19,435 nt of DNA from Chloroflexota bacterium (GTDB taxonomy: Bacteria; Chloroflexota; Dehalococcoidia; SM23-28-2; RBG-16-64-32): the NCBI GenBank assembly GCA_022565075.1, contig JADFKG010000019.1:1-19435 (forward strand). The letters are read 5' to 3'. A program made the position numbers and the translations under genes. Of this stretch, positions 14,278 to 19,435 are shown one piece after another. The first letter of the stretch is position 1; every line of letters begins with the position of its first letter. Below the pieces are notes generated by a model that saw only the letters and a program-made list of their open reading frames with translations, was not told where the DNA came from and ran no database searches.

Positions 14278-14316
14278 GAAAAGTAAGACCGAACCCCCTC
14301 TATCGGGGGTTCGGTC
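14278..14316 (-). terminator. Intrinsic terminator of the three-gene membrane operon
   Basis: A perfect 12-bp stem, GACCGAACCCCC / GGGGGTTCGGTC (14287-14298 and 14305-14316), has a six-base loop. On the minus strand it is followed by TTACTTTT. It lies 40 bp after the stop of the last membrane gene. No T-run follows on the plus strand. Confidence 0.8.
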
Positions 14317-14355
14317 AGGCAGCGGCGCAACGTGAACGGCATTGCGGCAAGCGGA

Positions 14356-15036
14356 TTACAGAGACGGGCCTGCCAGAGTCGCCATCTGCTTCAGGCGCAC
14401 CGCCTGTTCGCGCAGACCGTGAACGATCGTCGCCAGCATAAAGGTGATACCGGTGAACAGCAACGCCACTCCGGCGCGCATTACGGGCACCGACCAGGTC
14501 GTGATGGACTGCGCGCGGCCGAGGTCGCTCACGATGGCGCCATCCGGGCCCGTCGCATCGATCCAGGCATCGTAGATGCTTACCGCAGCCACGACCTGGG
14601 CGACGAAACCGGCGATCACGACTATCATCCCCATCATCATCAGCCCCAGAAACGTCCACGCCGTCCAAGCCATCGGGGGAACTCGGACGGGCTGTCCGGC
14701 GGCCTCCTGGACACTGGCGCCGCCCTGTCGGAAGATGCCGGCCAGCCGCCCCAGAGCGAAGCTTATGGCGGCCAGTAACAGGCCGACACCGAGCAGCGCA
14801 AGGCCGGTGCTAAGAACGCCGAGAGTTGCGAAGGTGGCCTGATCGCTCGCGTCGAACGTCTCGAAAAGGTCTGCACCGATCGCGCCCCGGGCGACTCCCA
14901 ATCCAAAGGCGGCTCCTAGCACCATCAGCCCCATGAGGAGCATCGGCAGCCAGAGAAGTGTTCCCATGCGTTGGGCCGGGTTAAGACCGACCGTTGGCGA
15001 AGTCGTAATTGCTTGATCTGCAGCATAGGCAGTCAT
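14356..15036 (-). CDS. Unknown four-helix membrane protein, third gene of the operon
   Basis: 226 residues. The ATG at 15036 has AAGGAG 6 bases upstream, in the 12-bp gap after the preceding gene. Four hydrophobic segments form two helical pairs: about 29-49 (LWLPMLLMGLMVLGAAFGLGV) with 73-95 (GVLSTGLALLGVGLLLAAISF), and about 124-150 (AWTAWTFLGLMMMGMIVVIAG) with 186-208 (RAGVALLFTGITFMLATIV). Each pair ends in a short basic stretch, GRLAGIFRQGG and HGLREQAVRLKQ, so the protein looks like an internal duplication. It aligns along its length with the neighbouring gene (15049-15762): both have PxQRMxTxxWLPMLxMGLMVL, an acidic loop, a GVxxLLAxISF helix and LMMxG. No catalytic, transport or metal-binding motif is evident apart from several Met. 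The function is unknown. Confidence 0.85.
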   Translation of the reverse strand: MTAYAADQAITTSPTVGLNPAQRMGTLLWLPMLLMGLMVLGAAFGLGVARGAIGADLFETFDASDQATFATLGVLSTGLALLGVGLLLAAISFALGRLAGIFRQGGASVQEAAGQPVRVPPMAWTAWTFLGLMMMGMIVVIAGFVAQVVAAVSIYDAWIDATGPDGAIVSDLGRAQSITTWSVPVMRAGVALLFTGITFMLATIVHGLREQAVRLKQMATLAGPSL

Positions 15037-15048
15037 GTGTTTCTCCTT

Positions 15049-15762
15049 CTAGCTCCGCTTGCTTAAGACGATATCCGTGCGGCCAAGGATGATCTCCTGG
15101 ACGCGGTCGAACTGAAAGCGCAGCACGTTACCTATTGTGTACAAGGCAAGCACGATCCCGGAAAGGAGTAGGCCGATCCCGACCATGCTCAGGGGGGAGG
15201 CGTAGGAGAGGACAGTCTCCGCGCGCCCCAGCAAGTGCAGCGCCTCCGCCGCTGGCGGCACGCCCGTGCTGTAGTAGTCATAGACTTGGACAGCTGCATA
15301 GATGTGGAAGCCAAGGCTGATGAGAGCCAGCATGAGACCGGCCATCATCAGGGCCACGAAGGCCCAGGCGGACGCGGGCATGCGCGGTGTATAAACCTCA
15401 CCGCCGAGCTTCTGCTGTAGCGCCCCTCCACTGCCGCGCATCGCGCCGAGTACCGATGCCAGTAGAAACGAGATGCCTGCCAGAAGGAACGCCACGCCTG
15501 CGAAGATGATTCCCGGCTGTAGCGCCTTCATCGTCTCCACAGTGGCACGGTCCGTCGCCGACCCGCCCGGGAACACCTCCGACGCAAGGTTGGCCTGCAC
15601 GATTCCGGCGACCAGGGCGCCGGCGAGAACCATGAGGCCCATCGCCAGCATCGGCAGCCACATGATGGTGGCCATCCTTTGCAAGGGCGTCTGGCCCGTC
15701 GCCTCAGAGCCGACGTCGACCTTGAAGCCATATCGCGTTTCAAAAGTTATTGCCGTAGACAT
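15049..15762 (-). CDS. Unknown four-helix membrane protein, second gene of the operon
   Basis: 237 residues. The ATG at 15762 is preceded by AGAGGAG, which sits inside the last codons and stop of the upstream gene (4-bp gap), so the two are translationally coupled. It is a paralogue of the 226-residue neighbour, with the same order of four helices: QRMATIMWLPMLAMGLMVLA (28-47), IIFAGVAFLLAGISFLLASVL, WAFVALMMAGLMLALISLGF and LSMVGIGLLLSGIVLALYTIG. The same basic ends follow each pair: GAMRGSGGALQ and VLRFQFDRVQE. Between helices 3 and 4 is a YDYYSTG loop matching YDAWIDATG in the neighbour. The N-terminal 27 residues are polar, with no signal peptide. The function is unknown. Confidence 0.85.
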   Translation of the reverse strand: MSTAITFETRYGFKVDVGSEATGQTPLQRMATIMWLPMLAMGLMVLAGALVAGIVQANLASEVFPGGSATDRATVETMKALQPGIIFAGVAFLLAGISFLLASVLGAMRGSGGALQQKLGGEVYTPRMPASAWAFVALMMAGLMLALISLGFHIYAAVQVYDYYSTGVPPAAEALHLLGRAETVLSYASPLSMVGIGLLLSGIVLALYTIGNVLRFQFDRVQEIILGRTDIVLSKRS

Positions 15763-15766
15763 GCTG

Positions 15767-16156
15767 TTACTCCTCTCTGCTGCCGCTCAGGACAGGCAGG
15801 GTTTCCGCCAGGACCTGACCGCGAATCCAGACGCTGGTCACGACGCCCCAGAGCGCTATCGATATGCCCATCAGAACTATCGCCAGTCCGGCGAAGAACG
15901 CTGGCATGAGCCACGCCTGGTAAGTCTCGATACGCCCGACCCGTGACTCAGTGATGGACTGCTTGCCGGGATCTGTTAAATCGCCGACCCAGTCCGCAAG
16001 CGGCACGCTGAACGCCGTGACGACGGCGATGACGGCCATGCCGACAACGGCTAGCACGATAGCTAACCTGTACTGCCACAGCTCTCCGTCGCCCGGCAAC
16101 CATGGCTTACTGGGCCGCAGGAGAGAAGGTGGTGTGAATGAGGTCTGATTTGTCAT
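15767..16156 (-). CDS. Unknown two-helix membrane protein, first gene of the operon
   Basis: 129 residues. The ATG at 16156 has GAGGA 5 bases upstream. It holds two membrane helices, about 28-50 (YRLAIVLAVVGMAVIAVVTAF) and 80-107 (WLMPAFFAGLAIVLMGISIALWGVV), followed by a conserved-looking SVWIRGQVLAETLPVL end. The second helix and this end match the last helix of the two larger operon partners, where G-x-x-L-x-x-x-GI-x-x-x-L and a basic LR-x-Q occur. The protein therefore looks like one copy of the two-helix module that is doubled in its partners. A 38-residue Pro/Trp-containing cytosolic start precedes the first helix. It is the promoter-proximal gene and lies 52 bp from the CsoR/CstR-like operator. 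The function is unknown. Confidence 0.83.
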   Translation of the reverse strand: MTNQTSFTPPSLLRPSKPWLPGDGELWQYRLAIVLAVVGMAVIAVVTAFSVPLADWVGDLTDPGKQSITESRVGRIETYQAWLMPAFFAGLAIVLMGISIALWGVVTSVWIRGQVLAETLPVLSGSREE

Positions 16157-16208
16157 GTGTTCCTCGCTTTCTGAACCTGGATGAGACCTTCTTCGCCACT
16201 CATTGTGC

Positions 16209-16227
16209 TATACCCCATGGGGGTATA
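16209..16227. promoter_or_regulatory. CsoR/CstR-type operator between the membrane operon and the amine-catabolic operon
   Basis: TATACCCC-ATG-GGGGTATA: two perfect 8-base arms around 3 bases. This AT-flanked C4/G4 inverted repeat is the form bound by CsoR-family repressors, which sense Cu(I), Ni or, for CstR, persulfides. On the plus strand it overlaps the -10 candidate TATACT (16224-16229). On the minus strand it covers the spacer upstream of TATAGC (16214-16209), so bound protein could block both directions. No csoR gene is in the window. Confidence 0.7.
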
Positions 16228-16424
16228 CTGTAGCCGGGATTACACACGTGGAGAGGACAGTCGTGTCAGTTGTCGCCCCACTCGCGGCCTCGACGCTCTT
16301 CCCGATTCCACAGCCGAATCAGGGCCGCCCACGACGATGCGCCTCCGGCCCGCTTTCCGTCCGCACTCCGTTCGTGGATAATCGGGAGCATCCCGACTGG
16401 AGGACTGCCCTGACGACGCGCGGA

Positions 16425-17774
16425 ATGCTTACCCTCGACGACCTGCGAGCGAAGACTGACGCCGGCGAGATCGACACCGTCATCGTCGCCTTCTCTGACC
16501 ACTATGGCCGGCTGCACGGCAAGCGCTTCGACGCCTCTTTCTTCATCGAGGACGCCGTTGCGAACGGCACCCATGCCTGCGATTATCTGCTGACGGTCGA
16601 CATGGAGATGGAGCCAGTGGCCGGCTACAGCTACGCCAGCTGGGAGCAGGGCTTCGGCGACTTCCACCTGGTCCCCGACCTCGAAACGCTGCGCGTGGCG
16701 TCCTGGCTCGACCGGACGGCGCTGGTGCTATGCGACGTCGAGGACGAGAAGAAGCACGCCCCCGTGGCGGTGGCGCCTCGGTCGATCCTGCGGCGACAGC
16801 TCGAGCGAGCCGCTGCGGCCGGGTTCACGGCGAAGGGCGCCTCGGAGCTCGAGTACTTCATCTTCGACGACAGCTACCGCGAGGCAGCCGAGAAGAAGTA
16901 CAGCGGGCTCGAACCGGCCGGTTGGTACCTCGAGGACTACCACCTGTTGCAGGGCACGCGCGAAGAGCGCTACAACGGCCCTGTCAGGCGTCACCTGGCA
17001 GCCTCCGGCGTCCCCGTCGAAAACTCGAAGGGCGAGTGGGGCCGCGGCCAGCACGAAATGAACATCCGCTACACGGAGCTACTGACGATGGCCGACCGGC
17101 ACAGCGTTATGAAGCTGGCGATGAAGGAGATCGCGGAGGCGACCGGCGTAAGCGTCACGTTCATGGCGAAGCCGCTCACCGACGAGGCCGGCTCCAGCTG
17201 CCACGTCCACGTCAGCCTCTGGCAGGATGGCGACTCCGCGTTCAGCAACGACGACGGCGCGGACACTGACGCCTTCCGCTGGTTCCTCGGCGGCTGGATG
17301 GCGCACGTCGGCGACGTAATGGCCTTCTACGCGCCGACGGTCAACTCGTACAAGCGCTACCAGCCGGGCTCGTGGGCGCCCGTCGGCATCGCCTGGAGCG
17401 AAGACAACCGCACCGCCGGCTTTCGCGTCATCGGCAGTGGCGCCTCGCGGCGGATCGAGTGCCGCCTCCCGGGCGCCGACTGCAATCCGTATCTCGTCTA
17501 CGCTGCGGTCCTGGCGTCGGGCCTCGACGGCATCGCCAACAAGACCGAGCCGCCCGCGGAGTTCGTGGGCGACGTCTACCAGGCGCAGGACCTGCCGCGC
17601 GTGCCCTCAACCCTGCGGGAGGCTGCGACCGCCTTCGCCAAGAGCGACTTCGCCCGCGAAGCGTTTGGCGCGGAGGTTCACGAGCACTACTCGCACTTCT
17701 TCGACGTCGAAGCGACGCAGTACGACAACGCGGTCACTGACTGGGAGCGGTGGCGCTACTTCGAGAGGATCTAA
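16425..17774 (+). CDS. Glutamine synthetase-family gamma-glutamyl-amine ligase (PuuA/GlnT-like)
   Basis: 449 residues from ATG 16425, which matches the usual N-terminus (TLDDLRAKTDAGEIDTVIVAFSDHYGRLHGKRF, the DxxGRxxGK motif). In-frame GTG codons at 16263 (good SD GGAGAGGA) and 16374 would extend it by 54 or 17 poorly protein-like residues. Catalytic features of class I glutamine synthetases are present: ELEYF (141-145), GQHEMNIRY (208-216), GSSCHVHVSL (256-265) with the metal/ATP His, NSYKRYQPGSWAP (307-319) and RRIECRLPGADCNPYL (342-357). No adenylylation-loop tyrosine motif is evident. Members with this spacing, next to SDR and aldehyde dehydrogenase genes, often join glutamate to amines (putrescine, isopropylamine, ethanolamine) for catabolism. 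True ammonia assimilation is less likely here. The SDR gene starts 2 bp after the stop. Confidence 0.85.
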   Translation: MLTLDDLRAKTDAGEIDTVIVAFSDHYGRLHGKRFDASFFIEDAVANGTHACDYLLTVDMEMEPVAGYSYASWEQGFGDFHLVPDLETLRVASWLDRTALVLCDVEDEKKHAPVAVAPRSILRRQLERAAAAGFTAKGASELEYFIFDDSYREAAEKKYSGLEPAGWYLEDYHLLQGTREERYNGPVRRHLAASGVPVENSKGEWGRGQHEMNIRYTELLTMADRHSVMKLAMKEIAEATGVSVTFMAKPLTDEAGSSCHVHVSLWQDGDSAFSNDDGADTDAFRWFLGGWMAHVGDVMAFYAPTVNSYKRYQPGSWAPVGIAWSEDNRTAGFRVIGSGASRRIECRLPGADCNPYLVYAAVLASGLDGIANKTEPPAEFVGDVYQAQDLPRVPSTLREAATAFAKSDFAREAFGAEVHEHYSHFFDVEATQYDNAVTDWERWRYFERI

Positions 17775-17776
17775 CG

Positions 17777-18550
17777 ATGCGATTAGAGAATAAAGTAGCG
17801 CTGATCACAGGCGCGGGCAGCGGAATCGGGCGTGAGAGCGCGATCCTCTTCTCGCGCGAAGGTGCGGCCGTGGTCTGCGTCGACCTGAACGAGGACGCGG
17901 CGCGCGGCACCGAAGCCGAGATCAAGAGCACCGGCGGGCGCGCTATCGCTATCCGCGCCGACGTCGCGATCGGCGACGACTGCCGCGAGATGGTGGAGGC
18001 CGCGGAGCGAGAGTTCGGCAAGCTCAACGTGCTGTTCAACAACGCCGGAATCATGCACGCCGATGACGCCGACGCGATAACGACGACCGAGCATGTCTGG
18101 GATCTGACCATGGACATCAACGCCAAGGGCGTCTTCCTCGGCTGCAAGTACGGCATCCCGGCGCTGCAACGCGCGGGTGGCGGCTCCGTAATCAACACGG
18201 CGTCTCTCGTCGCGCTGATGGGCTCGGCGGCGGCTCAGGTGGCGTACACGGCGTCGAAGGGTGCGGTCCTGGCGATGACGCGCGAGCTGGCGATCGTCCA
18301 CGCGCGGGAGAACATCCGCATCAACGCCCTCTGTCCGGGCCCCTTGAAGACGGCGCTCCTGATGAAGTTCCTGGACACGGAAGAGAAGCTGCAGCGGCGG
18401 CTCGTCCACATCCCGATCGGGCGCTTCGGGGAGGCGAAAGAGATCGCCCAGGCGGCGCTCTGGCTGGCCTCGGACGAATCATCGTTCATGACCGGCGCGG
18501 ACTTCGTAATCGACGGCGGCATCACGGCCGCCTACGTAACACCCGAATGA
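17777..18550 (+). CDS. Short-chain dehydrogenase/reductase
   Basis: 257 residues. ATG 17777 follows the previous stop by 2 bp, with GAGAGGA inside that gene's end as ribosome site. Classical SDR features are TGAGSGIG (11-18), D36 in VCVDLNE (NAD preference), NNAG (88-91), S143 in NTASLVALMG, Y157-x3-K161 in YTASKGAV, and PGPLKT (187-192) after beta-6. The C-terminal FVIDGGITAAYV is typical of the GxxxDGG group. It oxidises or reduces a small alcohol or ketone with NAD(H) in the cytoplasm; in this operon the substrate may be a gamma-glutamylated alcohol or an intermediate between the ligase and the aldehyde dehydrogenase. That is inferred from order only. Its stop overlaps the next start as ATGA, indicating coupled translation. 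Confidence 0.92.
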   Translation: MRLENKVALITGAGSGIGRESAILFSREGAAVVCVDLNEDAARGTEAEIKSTGGRAIAIRADVAIGDDCREMVEAAEREFGKLNVLFNNAGIMHADDADAITTTEHVWDLTMDINAKGVFLGCKYGIPALQRAGGGSVINTASLVALMGSAAAQVAYTASKGAVLAMTRELAIVHARENIRINALCPGPLKTALLMKFLDTEEKLQRRLVHIPIGRFGEAKEIAQAALWLASDESSFMTGADFVIDGGITAAYVTPE

Positions 18551-19435
18551 CCGACATCCTCGGTCCGCTGATCGACGGCGCGCGGCCCGACGCTTCCTCC
18601 GACGGCGTCACCAGCGTGCGCAACCCGGCGACGGGCGAAGAGATCGCCCGCGTCGGCCGCTCGTCGGCAGACGACGCCGATCGCGCGGTCGAGGCGGCCC
18701 ACCGCACTTATCAGTCGGGCGAGTGGCGCCGCGCCCCCGTTCGCGAGCGTCGCGACGTGCTGCGCCGCATCGCCGATCTGGTGCGCCGTGACCTCGAAGA
18801 GCTGGCGACGCTCGAATCGCAGAACGCCGGCAAGCCGATCACGGCTGCGCGCGGCGAGATCGGCGTGGTGGCGGGGGCGTTCGACTACTACGCCGGCGCC
18901 GTGGACAAGTTCCACGGCCAGACGATCCCCTCGCAGGCCAACGGCACGCTGCTCACTTTCCGCGAGCCGATCGGCGTCTGCGCGGCGATCACGCCCTGGA
19001 ACTTCCCGCTGGCCATCCTCAGCTGGAAGGTCTCGCCGGCGCTGGCGATGGGCAACAGCGTCGTCGTCAAGCCGGCGGAGCTGACGCCGCTGACAGCTCT
19101 TGCGCTGGGCGAACTGGCGCTGGAGGCCGGCCTGCCGTCCGGCGTCCTGAACATCGTGCCGGGCAGAGGCTCCGAGGTCGGCGAGGCGCTGATCAACAAC
19201 CCGCTCGTGCGCAAGATCTCGTTCACGGGATCGACCGAGGTAGGCGAGCACATCATGAAGAGCGGCGCGGCCGGAATCAAGCGTGTGTCGTTGGAGCTCG
19301 GAGGCAAGTCGGCGAGCGTCGTCTTCGCAGACACGAGCCTCGAGTCGTGTGTCGAGTCGTCGATCTTCGCGGCCTACGACAACGCCGGGCAGGACTGCTG
19401 CTCCCGCAGCCGCATCTTCGTCGAGCGGCCGGTCT
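18547..19435 (+). CDS. NAD(P)-dependent aldehyde dehydrogenase, N-terminal part (cut by window edge)
   Basis: The frame opens at ATG 18547, overlapping the SDR stop by 4 bp, and stays open to the last base (296 residues of an expected 480 or so). ALDH motifs appear in order: NPATGEEI (26-33), PWNFPL (150-155) with the oxyanion N152, VVVKPAE (172-178) with K175, FTGSTEVG (226-233), ELGGKSA (250-256) with general base E250, and NAGQDCCSRSR (279-289) with catalytic C284. It oxidises an aldehyde to the acid. Following a PuuA-like ligase, the likely substrate is a gamma-glutamylated aminoaldehyde or a related amino-aldehyde, comparable to PuuC or betaine aldehyde dehydrogenases; sequence alone does not decide. 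The C-terminus, including the EIFGP region, is beyond the window. Confidence 0.93.
   Translation, partial: MTDILGPLIDGARPDASSDGVTSVRNPATGEEIARVGRSSADDADRAVEAAHRTYQSGEWRRAPVRERRDVLRRIADLVRRDLEELATLESQNAGKPITAARGEIGVVAGAFDYYAGAVDKFHGQTIPSQANGTLLTFREPIGVCAAITPWNFPLAILSWKVSPALAMGNSVVVKPAELTPLTALALGELALEAGLPSGVLNIVPGRGSEVGEALINNPLVRKISFTGSTEVGEHIMKSGAAGIKRVSLELGGKSASVVFADTSLESCVESSIFAAYDNAGQDCCSRSRIFVERPV

Noticed and set aside
14332..14842. Plus-strand open frames opposite the third membrane gene
   Set aside because: They lack SD sites and show His/Pro/Arg-rich shadow composition; the minus frame has four clean helices and coupled starts.

Overview
This is a GC-rich bacterial chromosome segment with dense, short-spaced operons, one tRNA and no mobile element, CRISPR array or rRNA that I can see. 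The best taxonomic hint is a secreted protein (1747-2694) ending in two dockerin-like repeats of the WGDVNCSGAVNPVDAL type, a style I associate with Chloroflexota, especially Dehalococcoidia and relatives. A CHHW...CxxC mini zinc-ribbon protein and the pth-mfd order fit, but the assignment is an inference from motifs only.

Layout. 1-1207 (-): the N-terminal part of a MacB/FtsX-type ABC transporter permease, cut by the left edge. 1208-1443: a shared control region with helically phased TTA repeats and a good sigma70-like promoter for a small zinc-ribbon protein (1444-1692, +), which ends in an intrinsic terminator. 1747-2694 (-): the secreted dockerin-like protein. 2778-6307 (+): a likely operon encoding the beta and alpha subunits of an ADP/NDP-forming acyl-CoA synthetase, a carboxymuconolactone decarboxylase/AhpD-like protein whose stop codon appears to be lost, and a short-chain dehydrogenase resembling the mycofactocin-coupled group. 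6384-8902 (+): a class I cysteine desulfurase, then a 415-residue protein I cannot name. 8966-13178 (+): pth and mfd, followed by a multi-pass membrane protein (13202-14017) and tRNA-Pro(GGG).

14356-16156 (-): a tight three-gene operon of small membrane proteins built from one repeated two-helix module, with an intrinsic terminator at its end. Just upstream lies an almost perfect CsoR/CstR-type operator, TATACCCC-ATG-GGGGTATA. It sits between this operon and the divergent catabolic operon at 16425-19435 (+), which encodes a glutamine-synthetase-like gamma-glutamyl ligase, an SDR and an aldehyde dehydrogenase cut by the right edge. The catabolic operon looks suited to gamma-glutamylation and oxidation of an amine. 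The membrane operon with its metal- or persulfide-type operator is the best candidate here for an undescribed system. A degenerate copy of the same 17-nt layout lies directly in front of the cysteine desulfurase gene.

Promoters recur with an 18-bp spacer, and several place the predicted transcription start on or within a few bases of the start codon (2778, 8966, 13202), so leaderless mRNAs look common in this genome.
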